64,000 nucleotides of DNA from Muribaculaceae bacterium Isolate-110 (HZI) (GTDB lineage: Bacteria; Bacteroidota; Bacteroidia; Bacteroidales; Muribaculaceae), in assembly GCA_003762875.1 (NCBI GenBank), contig RIBL01000003.1:1-64000 (forward strand). The letters run 5' to 3'. The position numbers and the translations under genes were made by a program. Below the pieces are notes generated by a model that worked only from the letters and a program-made list of their open reading frames with translations, did no database searches and had not been told where the DNA came from. This document shows positions 20,339-28,870 of this stretch, in pieces (position 1 is the stretch's first letter; each line of letters opens with the position of its first letter).

Positions 20339-20370
20339 CAAAGATAGTCTATTTTTTACATTATATCAAA
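20339..20370 (-). promoter_or_regulatory. Promoter of psd-pssA
   Basis: On the minus strand TTTG (20370-20367) is followed after 20 nt by TATCTTTG (20346-20339). A start near 20333 gives a leader of about 60 nt before psd. Confidence 0.8.
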
Positions 20371-20407
20371 CTATCCACCCGAAGAATAGCAAAATTTAAT
20401 AAAAAAA

Positions 20408-20881
20408 CTAAAATTCCGAGAAAGCGAGCGGAAGTGTGGAGTGTACGGAGGGGAGAATGTAGACCTTGTCGCGGCCGGCAAGGAGCACACGCACATCGTG
20501 GCCGGCAAGCGTCTCATATTCAAGCAATGCCTGACGGCATGCACCGCAGGGAGCCACGGGGTCGGCCACAAACTCGCCGTCGGTGCCCCGCGCGGCCACA
20601 GCTATGGCCTCGAAACGGGCTTCGGGCCAACGGGCATGTGCGTAATAGCAGGTGGTGCGCTCGGCGCAGGTGCCCGAGGGGAAGGCGGCGTTTTCCTGAT
20701 TGGCTCCGGTCACTACCTCGCCGTTATCGAGAAGTATGGCCGCTCCGACGTGAAACTTACTGTAAGGCGCGTAGGCCCGGTCTGTGGCCTCTCGGGCCTC
20801 GTCGACAAGGCGGCGGTCGATGGCGTCAAGTTCGTCAAAACTCATCTCAATCACAGGCACACAGACGTTAAACTTCTTCAT
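20408..20881 (-). CDS. cdd: Cytidine deaminase
   Basis: Cdd deaminates cytidine and deoxycytidine in pyrimidine salvage. The 157-residue protein carries the zinc and catalytic motif TCAERT (ligand C72, proton shuttle E74) and PCGACRQ (ligands C112, C115), with the SKFHVGAA segment near 41-48 that fits tetrameric Cdd. I chose ATG 20881; an upstream reading would run into the phosphatase gene. It begins 7 bp after that gene's stop codon, so the two are co-transcribed. Confidence 0.94.
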   Translation of the reverse strand: MKKFNVCVPVIEMSFDELDAIDRRLVDEAREATDRAYAPYSKFHVGAAILLDNGEVVTGANQENAAFPSGTCAERTTCYYAHARWPEARFEAIAVAARGTDGEFVADPVAPCGACRQALLEYETLAGHDVRVLLAGRDKVYILPSVHSTLPLAFSEF

Positions 20882-20888
20882 AATCGTT

Positions 20889-21392
20889 TTAGATTTTATA
20901 TGTTCTGAAAAGATTTTCACACCCGTCCTCGAGCAAATCGAGCACCAGTTCAAAGCCTTCGGCCCCTTCATAATAGGGGTCGGGCACATAGTCATAAGGC
21001 GCGGAGGGAGAAAAATACTCGGCCATGGCGTGGATTTTGGCCTCGGCCTCGGGCGACGGGGCCATACGGCGCAGATTGGCGATATTGGAGGCATCCATGC
21101 CGATTATGAGATCAAACTGCTCGAAATCCTCCTCAGTGACCTGGCGGCAGTGGTGGGTAAGCTCAAGTCCGCGACGTCGGGCATGGATGCGCATACGGTG
21201 GTCGGGGAGCTCGCCGATGTGGTAACGGCCCGTACCGGCCGAGTCAATGACCCAACGTGAGTCTTCACCGGCTTCACCGACAATGCGGCGCATGACGCCT
21301 TCGGCGGCCGGAGAGCGACAGATGTTGCCGAGGCAGACAAACAGCACTTTGACAGGAGTGGCGGGTGTATCGATATGATTATTCTTGTCCAT
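20889..21392 (-). CDS. Low-molecular-weight protein-tyrosine phosphatase
   Basis: The 167-residue protein has the active-site loop CLGNICRSP (nucleophile C20, R26), the family's VCLGNICRSPAAEGV form, and a C-terminal DPYYEG segment holding the general-acid aspartate. Such enzymes dephosphorylate tyrosines, in many bacteria on capsule tyrosine kinases, but no kinase is nearby. It is the first gene of a pair with cdd. Its upstream region overlaps intergenic repeat copy A. Confidence 0.92.
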   Translation of the reverse strand: MDKNNHIDTPATPVKVLFVCLGNICRSPAAEGVMRRIVGEAGEDSRWVIDSAGTGRYHIGELPDHRMRIHARRRGLELTHHCRQVTEEDFEQFDLIIGMDASNIANLRRMAPSPEAEAKIHAMAEYFSPSAPYDYVPDPYYEGAEGFELVLDLLEDGCENLFRTYKI

Positions 21393-21464
21393 ATAGTTTT
21401 AGAATTGATGTAGGGGGTGTAAAGTTCGTAAAATTCTCTGAAAGATACAAAAGTTTATGATGAC

Positions 21465-21599
21465 ACAAAAGTTTCATAAGGACAGAAGAAACATAAGTCT
21501 TTATATATTGAGACAGGAGTATAGGAGTATTTTTCATTACATTATAAATAACAGACAGGAGCACCGCGAGTGGGTTGATTCACTCCTGTGCTCCTGTCT
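21465..21599. repeat. Long intergenic repeat, copy A (downstream of ompA)
   Basis: This 135-bp block is nearly identical to 22903-23043: both read ACAAAAGTTTCATAAGGACA..., then a GACAGGAGTA unit, an AT-rich spacer and the same hairpin. The hairpin (21554-21598) pairs GACAGGAGCAC with GTGCTCCTGTC and, inside, GAGTG with CACTC. The two copies are in the same orientation and flank ompA. No transposase is present. Confidence 0.9.
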
Positions 21600-21633
21600 T
21601 TAACGGGAAGGGACAAAAGGTCCCCTGCATTAT

Positions 21634-22749
21634 TTACTCGCCGGCGATGGCTATGGCCACGCGGTTGCGGTTGTTTACTTCAAACGGCTGCTCGGTGTCA
21701 CCCTTGGCATCGACCGAGATGCGGTCGGCCGATATGCCGGCTGCACGGAGCGCGTCGGCTACGGATTCGGCGCGCATGCGCGAAATCTTCATGTTGTAAG
21801 CGGCGGTGCCTGTACCTTTGTCGGCATAGCCTGTGACAGCCACCTTGGCTGCGGGATTGGCTTTCATGTAGCTGACAAGCTCGTCAACCTTGGACATCTC
21901 TTCTCCGCGCACACGCGATGAATTGATGACAAAGAAGACGTCAATCTTCATAGGCTGGGCTTTCTGCACTTCAACAGGTGCGGGCTCGGGAGTAACCACG
22001 GGAGCGGGTTGGGGAACAGGCGCAGGGGCGGGAGCTGGCGCAGGGATGTCCTCATAGACGGCTGGAATCACGCGTGTGTTGGAGCCGAGACGGATTGTGA
22101 CACCCACAAGGCCGTTGTATTGCCAGTCGAAGCTGCTGCCGCGCTTAGAGTTAAAATGGTCAGAGAGCATGTTGGCATTAGCCTCGACGTTGATAGCCAC
22201 ACGTGGGCTTACCCAAACGTTGAGTCCGAGGCCGGCGCGGGGAGCCACGCTCAGACGATGGCCATGCCACAGTTTCTCAAATCCGGCACCGGCATTGGCC
22301 AAAGCCACGGCTTCGTCGTTATGGAAAGCTCCGTTGAGGCCTACGCCAAGAAAACCGTAGAGGTCGAGTGTGAGGCCGGGATTGAATCCGCAGATAAGGT
22401 TGGTCAGCGAAAGTACTGCGTCTACATTGCCCTGAATATAATTGTATTTATAGGTGGCATAGGGTGACACCCAAGCTCCGCGGCCCTGCCATCCGCTCAC
22501 GCCGAAACGCAAGGTGAATGCCGGAGAGAAGGAGTAGCCCGCATTGATGGCGGCTGCGGGCGAGATGAGGTCCTTGGTCTTGTTGGCCTCGCCGATGGTG
22601 TAGCCGGCACCGGCCTGAAGCTGGAGCGACCAATGGGGATTGAACTCTGCGCGCTCGGGCTCAATAAGTCTGCGTGTCTCCTGAGCCTGAATGCTGAACG
22701 ACGACAGCACCATGAGTGCCGCCGAGAGTAGAACTGATGATTTCTTCAT
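21634..22749 (-). CDS. OmpA-family outer membrane protein
   Basis: The 371-residue protein has a signal peptide (about 1-22), an eight-stranded-barrel-like N-terminal domain (about 35-215), a Pro-rich linker (about 228-255, many PAP repeats) and a C-terminal OmpA/Pal peptidoglycan-binding domain (about 262-371) with GYADKGTGTAAYNMKISRMR. It anchors the outer membrane to peptidoglycan and is probably abundant. It stands alone, flanked on both sides by copies of a 135-141-bp repeat, and has an unusual inverted repeat around its promoter. Confidence 0.93.
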   Translation of the reverse strand: MKKSSVLLSAALMVLSSFSIQAQETRRLIEPERAEFNPHWSLQLQAGAGYTIGEANKTKDLISPAAAINAGYSFSPAFTLRFGVSGWQGRGAWVSPYATYKYNYIQGNVDAVLSLTNLICGFNPGLTLDLYGFLGVGLNGAFHNDEAVALANAGAGFEKLWHGHRLSVAPRAGLGLNVWVSPRVAINVEANANMLSDHFNSKRGSSFDWQYNGLVGVTIRLGSNTRVIPAVYEDIPAPAPAPAPVPQPAPVVTPEPAPVEVQKAQPMKIDVFFVINSSRVRGEEMSKVDELVSYMKANPAAKVAVTGYADKGTGTAAYNMKISRMRAESVADALRAAGISADRISVDAKGDTEQPFEVNNRNRVAIAIAGE

Positions 22750-22751
22750 TG

Positions 22752-22830
22752 TTTTATGCGTGGTTTATGTGATGAATATTCGCGAAATTTAGTATCCGGC
22801 AAAAATAAACCATTTCAATCACGCATAAAA
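22752..22830. promoter_or_regulatory. ompA promoter with flanking 11-bp inverted repeat
   Basis: The -7 box TATTTTTG lies on the minus strand at 22807-22800. It is bracketed by a perfect 11-bp inverted repeat: TTTTATGCGTG at 22752-22762 and CACGCATAAAA at 22820-22830. One half-site ends three bases from the start codon and the other lies about 13 bp upstream of the -7 box, so the halves could be two binding sites for a regulator. No clear -33 TTG is visible. Confidence 0.5.
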
Positions 22831-22902
22831 CATGGCTTTAACATCCATTGTCTAAAATTCAAGACTTTTACGTGGCAATATGCGCATCACTCCCCGGGAG
22901 AT

Positions 22903-23043
22903 ACAAAAGTTTCATAAGGACAGAAGAAACATAAGTCTTTATATCTTGAGACAGGAGTACAGGAGGTTTTTTATTACAATATAAAATAAATAACAGACAG
23001 GAGCACGGCGAGTGGGGGTTGATTCACTCCTGTGCTCCTGTCT
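22903..23043. repeat. Long intergenic repeat, copy B (upstream of ompA)
   Basis: This is the 141-bp partner of 21465-21599, in the same orientation, with a few substitutions and small A/T or G insertions. Its hairpin lies at 22996-23042. It sits between the lpxA stop codon and the ompA promoter, so it may end transcripts from the efflux-lpxA operon. Confidence 0.9.
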
Positions 23044-23083
23044 GTTATTTCAAACGGGCCTGTGCAGGCTTTATGTCACGGGA

Positions 23084-23872
23084 TTATTCGAGGTCTTTGG
23101 GGACGGCGACAATCTTGAGGTTGCAGCCCTGGATGAACTCGAGTATCTTGGTACGCTCGGGCGACTCGTCAACGTCGGCTTCGATGCGCTTGAGGGCGTT
23201 GAATACCGATGTGCCGGTCTGATAGAGGTGACGGTAACACTTGGCGATGTCGTCGACTCGCTCCTCGGTGAGACCGCCGTGCTTGCGCAGCAGATAGGCG
23301 TTGACACCAAAGTAGCTTGTGGGATTGTGGGCCATGATACAGAAAGGGGGCACGTTGCCTGTAATGCGGCATCCGCCCTTGATGAGCACCCATTCACCGA
23401 TCTTGGAGTTCTCGTGGACCACGACGCTCGAAGAGAGGATGGTGTTGCTTCCGATCTCCACGTCGCCGGCTATCGAGACGTTGTTGCCGATGACCACACC
23501 GTCCTGTATGTGCGAATCGTGGCCGACGTGAGAGTTGGCCATGAGCGAAGAGCCGGAACCGATGCGTGTGCCGCCCTCGGTCTCGATGCCGCGGTTGATG
23601 ATGACGTTTTCACGTATCACCACGTTGTCACCGATGTAGCAGTAGGTGAAGCCACCCTTCCAGCGGAAATCCTGGGGGTCGGCACCTACAATCGCGCCCT
23701 GATATACTTTGCAGTTTTTACCCATGCGGGTGCCGCGGATGATGCTTGCAAATGGCATAATCACGCAGCCGTCGCCTATCTCCACGTCCTTGTCGATGTA
23801 GGCAAACGGATGGATGGTGACGTTGTCGCCAATTTTGGCCGACGGGTCGATGTGAGCTTTGTCGCTAATCAT
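23084..23872 (-). CDS. lpxA: Acyl-ACP--UDP-N-acetylglucosamine O-acyltransferase
   Basis: LpxA adds the first acyl chain to UDP-GlcNAc in lipid A synthesis. The 262-residue protein has the left-handed beta-helix of hexapeptide repeats (about 1-185; e.g. AKIGDNVTI, VEIGDGCVI), the catalytic-His region ANSHVGHDSHI, and a helical C-terminal domain (about 190-262). It follows the efflux outer-membrane gene after 33 bp, away from lpxC, lpxD or fabZ in this window. It may be the only copy or a paralogue of one in the main lpx cluster. Confidence 0.92.
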   Translation of the reverse strand: MISDKAHIDPSAKIGDNVTIHPFAYIDKDVEIGDGCVIMPFASIIRGTRMGKNCKVYQGAIVGADPQDFRWKGGFTYCYIGDNVVIRENVIINRGIETEGGTRIGSGSSLMANSHVGHDSHIQDGVVIGNNVSIAGDVEIGSNTILSSSVVVHENSKIGEWVLIKGGCRITGNVPPFCIMAHNPTSYFGVNAYLLRKHGGLTEERVDDIAKCYRHLYQTGTSVFNALKRIEADVDESPERTKILEFIQGCNLKIVAVPKDLE

Positions 23873-23905
23873 GTCTCTTATGGTTTAAGGAGTTACTGCA
23901 AAGAA

Positions 23906-25291
23906 TCAACGGCCGCCGCCGAGATTCTGATAGAGGTTGATGAGGGCGCGTGAGGCGGCGAGATTGGTGGTAATCTGCGAAGTCTGCGCGCCGAGGAGAT
24001 TCTGCTGGGCAGTGAGCACCTCGAGATAGGTGGTGGAACCGTCAAAGAGCAGGAGTTCGTTGGTGATGTCGACGGCCTTGGACATATCTTCGACCTGGAG
24101 GGCGAGCCACTGCTGCTTCTCCTTGCACTTCTCATAGGTGGTGAGGGCATCGCTGACGTCGGCGGCCGCGCTCATGATGGTGTATTCAAAGTTGTTGAGA
24201 GCCTGCTTCTGCTGGGCCTTGGCAGCCTCGAGACGGGCGATGTTCTGACCGCGCGAGAAGAGGGGAGCCGTAAGCTGTCCGCCAAGCTGCACAAACCACT
24301 CGGCGGGGTTGCTGATGATGGAGCCGAGAAGGTTGGTGAATCCGCCGTTGGCCGTGATGGCAAGCGAGGGATAGAAAGCGGCGCGGGCCGAGGCTGTGGT
24401 ATAGTAGGCTGTGGCGAGAGCCATCTCGGAAGCACGCACGTCGGGACGGGCGGCCAGTTCGCACATTGGCACCGAAGTGCGCGCGATGGCGGGCATAGAG
24501 AGATTGGCGCTTGCGGGGATTGTCCACTTCTGGGGCATCGTGTTGAGCAGGAGCGAGAGAGTGTTGTTGGCCTCGTGGAGCGACATCTCAATGTCGGCAA
24601 TCGACGACTCGATGCTGTAATACTGGGCCTCACTCTGCACGACAGCGTTCTCTCTGAGACGTCCGGCCTCCTTGAGATCGCGCATCAACTGCACACTCTG
24701 CTTCCAAAGCTCAGCAGTCTCTCGCGAAAGCTCGAGCTGGCTCTGAAGGGCGGCGATGGTATAGTAACACTGTGCCACGCCGGCTATAATCTGCGAGCGC
24801 GTAGCCTGCTCGTAGGCCTTGGCCTGAAGCTCGGCACTCTCAGCAGTGCGACGCGCATTGCGCAGCTTGCCGAAGATGTCAATCTCCCAGTTGACAGCGA
24901 GGGGGAGCTGGTAGCTCCAGTCGCTCCACTGGCTCATCATAAACGAACGGTTGGCACTGGGAGCGAAGGCCACCGAGGGAAGATAGCTCAGACGCGCACC
25001 CTTGAGCTGGGCGTGGGCGATATCGACGTTGAGCTTGGCGTTGCGCAGGTCTTTATTATTGGCCAGCGCGCGCTCGATGAGGTCGGTGAGCATAGGGTCG
25101 GTAAACACCTTGTGCCAGTCGAGATTACCGAGGGCATCAGCCTCGGGTGTCTGCTCGAGAGCCTGTGCATACTCGTTGACGACAGCACTGTTGACCTTCT
25201 CGGGGCTGTAAGTGGAGTATATCCCGCAGCCGCTGAGCGCGCCCATGCTCAGGGAGGCGGCCAGAAGGAGTGATATATTTTTGATTTTCAT
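23906..25291 (-). CDS. RND efflux outer membrane factor, NodT/OprM lipoprotein family
   Basis: The 461-residue protein has a lipobox ALSGC (lipidated Cys22) and the two tandem TolC/OEP repeats typical of this family, rich in Ala, Gln and Leu, with conserved segments such as VNWEIDIFGKLRNARR and the C-terminal LINLYQNLGGGR. It would form the trimeric outer-membrane duct of the pump encoded just upstream. It is third in the operon adaptor-pump-duct-lpxA. Confidence 0.93.
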   Translation of the reverse strand: MKIKNISLLLAASLSMGALSGCGIYSTYSPEKVNSAVVNEYAQALEQTPEADALGNLDWHKVFTDPMLTDLIERALANNKDLRNAKLNVDIAHAQLKGARLSYLPSVAFAPSANRSFMMSQWSDWSYQLPLAVNWEIDIFGKLRNARRTAESAELQAKAYEQATRSQIIAGVAQCYYTIAALQSQLELSRETAELWKQSVQLMRDLKEAGRLRENAVVQSEAQYYSIESSIADIEMSLHEANNTLSLLLNTMPQKWTIPASANLSMPAIARTSVPMCELAARPDVRASEMALATAYYTTASARAAFYPSLAITANGGFTNLLGSIISNPAEWFVQLGGQLTAPLFSRGQNIARLEAAKAQQKQALNNFEYTIMSAAADVSDALTTYEKCKEKQQWLALQVEDMSKAVDITNELLLFDGSTTYLEVLTAQQNLLGAQTSQITTNLAASRALINLYQNLGGGR

Positions 25292-25322
25292 ATTGTCAGA
25301 TGATTGACTTGTCGGGAAGGGC

Positions 25323-25362
25323 CGTAAAAGCCGGGGCTACGGGTGTGCACCCGGCTTTTACG
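25323..25362 (-). promoter_or_regulatory. Intercistronic hairpin between pump and duct genes
   Basis: A perfect 13-bp stem, CGTAAAAGCCGGG (25323-25335) with CCCGGCTTTTACG (25350-25362), has a 14-nt loop and lies in the 94-bp gap between the pump and duct genes. No U-run follows on the coding strand, so it looks like an mRNA processing or stability element, or a partial attenuator, rather than a terminator. Confidence 0.6.
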
Positions 25363-25385
25363 ACATCCAAGACTGTAGACTACGA

Positions 25386-28300
25386 TTATTTAGCTGAATA
25401 CTGCTCGATTTCGTTCTCGATGCCTTCGTTGTCGGTATCCTCCCACTTGAGCGGGGTGAAGCGTTCCTGAATCTTCTGGAATATCACGAAGAGGGCAGGC
25501 ACGATGAACACCTGAAGCACCATACCGATGAGCATACCGCCGATTGAGCCTGTGCCGAGGGCACGGTTACCGTTGGCACCCGCACCGGTGGCGAACATCA
25601 TAGGCAGAAGACCGATAATCATGGCCAGCGAGGTCATGAGGATGGGTCGCAGACGGGCGGAGGCACCCTGGATGGCAGCGTTGACCACCGACATGCCGGT
25701 GCGGCGACGCTCGACGGCAAACTCCACGATAAGGATGGCGTTCTTGGCCAAGAGACCGATGAGCATGATGAGCGCGATCTGGAGATAGATATTGTTGGAT
25801 ATGCCGAATATCTGAGCGAAGATGAATGTGCCCATGAGACCGAACGGAATCGAGAAGATTACCGCGAATGGCAGAATGTAGCTCTCATACTGGGCCGAGA
25901 GGAGCAAGTAGACGAAGAGCAGACAGAGACCGAAGATGATGGCGGTAGTGCTGCCTGCACCCGAAGATGCCTCCTCGCGGGTCATACCCGAGTACTCATA
26001 GCCGAAGCCCGGGGGAAGAGTCTCGGCGGCGACACGCTCGACAGCCGCAAGACAGTCGCCCGAGGTGTAGCCCGGAGCGGGCTGACCGGTAACCGAGATG
26101 GACTGGAACATGTTGAATCGGTTGAGAAGGTCAGGGCCATAGACCTTGGTCAGCGTCACATAGTTGCTAACCGAAGCCATCTCCGCGCCATTGCGTATCT
26201 TGATGGCCGAGAGAGTCTCGGGATTGATACGAGCCTCGGGTGAAGCCTGCATCATGACACGGTAGATCTTACCGAAGCGGTTGAAGTTGGAGACATACAT
26301 ACCGCCGTAGTAACCCTGTAGGGTGGTGAGAATGTCGCGGGGCGAGATGCCGGCCTGCTTGGCTTTGGCGGCATCGATGTCAATCATGTACTGAGGGAAG
26401 GAGGGGTTGAACGTTGTCATGGCCACCTGTACCTCGGGCTGGGCGTTGAGCTTGGCGAGGAATCCCTGAACCACGGCAAAGAAGTCATCGACGCTGCCGC
26501 CGGTCTTGTCCTGCATCTTGAGTTCGAAACCGTTGGTAAGCGAGTAACCCGAAATCATAGGAGGTGCGAACATCACCACACGTCCGTCCTTGATGGCCGC
26601 TCCTGTCATGGCATAGAGCTTGCCGAGGATAGCATCGGAGGTCTGGTCGGCCCGCTTGCGGTCTTCCCAGTTTTTGAGCTTGATAATAAATGTACCGTAT
26701 GTGGCACCCTGTCCGGCCATGAAGGAGTAACCCACAATCTTGTTGCGATACTCAATCTCGGGGACAGTGGCAAGAATCTGGTCAACCTGGTCCATCACCT
26801 TCTCTGTGCGCTCCTGCGATGTGCCCGGGGGCATGTCAATCATACAGAAGAGCGTGCCGGTGTCCTCGTTGGGCACAAGGGTCGAGGTGGTGATGCTCAT
26901 GAGCCACACGAGCACAGCCACGGCAGCGGCCACGATGCCAAATGAGGTAATCTTGTGGTTGATGAAGAAGGTGGTGCACTTGTCATACACCTTGAGGATG
27001 CGGCCGAAACCGATCTCGAAGCCTCGGTGGAAACGCTTGCCGAAGATGCCGAGCACTGTGACGATGGCACACACGGCTGCAATTGCCAACTGGAGAGGCT
27101 TGTGAATATTATACCATCCGAGCACCATGAATGTAATGGTGGCCACGAGGAAGGCAAAGGTGATGAGCGGGGGAAGGTCGAGAGTGAAGCGACGCTTGGC
27201 CTGGCCCACGACAGCCTCGCCGGCCGCCTTATAGGCTGTGCCCATGCGCTCCTTGAGAGTCGAATCGTCATGTCCCTTGAGGAACACGGCGCAGAGTGCG
27301 GGGGAGAGCGTCAACGCGTTGAGGGCCGAGATACCGATGGCGATGGCCATGGTCAGACCGAACTGGCGATAGAACACACCCGTGGTGCCGCTCATGAACG
27401 ACACAGGGATAAACACGAGCATCATGACAAGCGTAATCGAGATGATGGCACCGCCGATCTCGCTCATAGCGTCGATAGAGGCCTTGCGCGCGCTCTTGTA
27501 GCCCACATCGAGCTTGGCGTGCACGGCCTCGACCACGACTATGGCGTCGTCGACCACAATCGCAATCGCAAGCACCAGAGCCGAGAGGGTGATAAGGTTG
27601 ATGGAGAACCCGATGAGGTTCATGAAGAAGAATGTGCCCACAAGAGCCACAGGGATGGCGATGGCGGGAATGATGGTGGAGCGGATATCCTGAAGGAACA
27701 CGTAAACTACGAAGAACACAAGTATGAACGCCTCGATGAGAGTCTTGATAACCTCGTGGATAGAGGCGTCAAGGAAGTCGTTGTTGTTCATCGGCACGGC
27801 TATTTCGAGGCCGGCGGGAAGTTCCTTTTTCATATTCTCGACCACCTTGAGACAGTCGTTGATGATCTGTGTGGCGTTGGAGCCGGCAGTCTGGAACACG
27901 ATACAGCCAGTAGACGGATAGCCGTTAAGAGCGTTGGAGAATCCGTAGGTCACACGGCCGAGCTCAACTGTGGCAACGTCGCCCAAACGGAGCACCTCAC
28001 CTGTAGGCTTGGCGGCAACGACAATGTTTTCAAACTGCTCGGGGGTGGAGAGACGTCCGCGATACTTCATGGTGTACTGGAACGACTGGTCGCCCTGCTC
28101 GCCGAAGGCACCGGGGGCAGCCTCGATGTTCTGCTCCGACAGAGCATAGCTGATGTCGGTAGGCATCAGGCCATACTGGGCAAGCACCTCTGGCTTGAGC
28201 CAGATACGCATCGAATAGTCGGCACCAAACGACATGACGTCGCCCACACCGCTTACACGCTGAAGCTGCGGGATCATGTTGATCTTGGCATAGTTGTCGA

Positions 28301-28763
28301 TAAACTCGCTCGAGTAGCGGCCCGAAGGGTCATAGAGAGCCACCATCATGAGCATTGACGACTGACGCTTCTGAGTGAGCACACCCACCTGGGTCACCTC
28401 GGAGGGGAGAAGATTCTGAGCCTTGGCGACACGGTTTTGCACGTCGACGGCAGCCATGTCGGGATTAAAGCCCTGCTCGAAATATACGGTGATGTCGGCC
28501 GAGCCGGTGTTGGTGGCGGTCGACTCCATATATGTCATGCCCTCGGCACCGTTGATAGCTTCCTCGAGAGGAGCAATCACCGAGTTGAGCACAGCCTGGG
28601 CATTGGCACCCGTGTAGGTGGTTGACACACGGATGGTAGGCGGCGCGATGTCAGGAAACTGGGTGATAGGCAGCGAGAAAAGGCCGATCAGACCCAGCAG
28701 CACGATGAATATCGAAATCACCGTCGATAACACCGGCCTGTTAATAAAGGTATCTAATTTCAT
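25386..28763 (-). CDS. RND-family multidrug efflux pump, AcrB-like (HAE1)
   Basis: The 1125-residue inner-membrane antiporter has the AcrB layout: an N-terminal membrane helix (FINRPVLSTVISIFIVLLG), two large periplasmic loops, two blocks of membrane helices, the proton-relay pair D405-D406 in VVDDAIVVVEAV and the matching Lys near 1007 in LLAKNAILIVEFA. It is some 70-80 residues longer than E. coli AcrB, partly from an insertion between the two halves (about 515-595) that adds hydrophobic segments. It works with the adjacent adaptor and duct; substrates are unknown. Confidence 0.95.
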   Translation of the reverse strand: MKLDTFINRPVLSTVISIFIVLLGLIGLFSLPITQFPDIAPPTIRVSTTYTGANAQAVLNSVIAPLEEAINGAEGMTYMESTATNTGSADITVYFEQGFNPDMAAVDVQNRVAKAQNLLPSEVTQVGVLTQKRQSSMLMMVALYDPSGRYSSEFIDNYAKINMIPQLQRVSGVGDVMSFGADYSMRIWLKPEVLAQYGLMPTDISYALSEQNIEAAPGAFGEQGDQSFQYTMKYRGRLSTPEQFENIVVAAKPTGEVLRLGDVATVELGRVTYGFSNALNGYPSTGCIVFQTAGSNATQIINDCLKVVENMKKELPAGLEIAVPMNNNDFLDASIHEVIKTLIEAFILVFFVVYVFLQDIRSTIIPAIAIPVALVGTFFFMNLIGFSINLITLSALVLAIAIVVDDAIVVVEAVHAKLDVGYKSARKASIDAMSEIGGAIISITLVMMLVFIPVSFMSGTTGVFYRQFGLTMAIAIGISALNALTLSPALCAVFLKGHDDSTLKERMGTAYKAAGEAVVGQAKRRFTLDLPPLITFAFLVATITFMVLGWYNIHKPLQLAIAAVCAIVTVLGIFGKRFHRGFEIGFGRILKVYDKCTTFFINHKITSFGIVAAAVAVLVWLMSITTSTLVPNEDTGTLFCMIDMPPGTSQERTEKVMDQVDQILATVPEIEYRNKIVGYSFMAGQGATYGTFIIKLKNWEDRKRADQTSDAILGKLYAMTGAAIKDGRVVMFAPPMISGYSLTNGFELKMQDKTGGSVDDFFAVVQGFLAKLNAQPEVQVAMTTFNPSFPQYMIDIDAAKAKQAGISPRDILTTLQGYYGGMYVSNFNRFGKIYRVMMQASPEARINPETLSAIKIRNGAEMASVSNYVTLTKVYGPDLLNRFNMFQSISVTGQPAPGYTSGDCLAAVERVAAETLPPGFGYEYSGMTREEASSGAGSTTAIIFGLCLLFVYLLLSAQYESYILPFAVIFSIPFGLMGTFIFAQIFGISNNIYLQIALIMLIGLLAKNAILIVEFAVERRRTGMSVVNAAIQGASARLRPILMTSLAMIIGLLPMMFATGAGANGNRALGTGSIGGMLIGMVLQVFIVPALFVIFQKIQERFTPLKWEDTDNEGIENEIEQYSAK

Positions 28764-28870
28764 TGTTTCTACAGTAAGTTATTGCGGATGGCGGGACGTA
28801 GCCGACACGCCACCTTCGAAAACTCTATACTTTTGAATATACTCTGTGAATTGTTAACCCGAGCGGAGGA

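Noticed and set aside
21465-23043. Insertion sequence or composite transposon around ompA
   Set aside because: The flanking repeats are only 135-141 bp, have no transposase and no clear target-site duplication; called repeats instead.
26955-28358. Long open frame (467 codons) on the plus strand opposite the RND pump gene
   Set aside because: It is a shadow of the pump's codon pattern: composition is His/Asp/Gly-rich, no domain is recognisable, and the minus-strand frame has all AcrB motifs.
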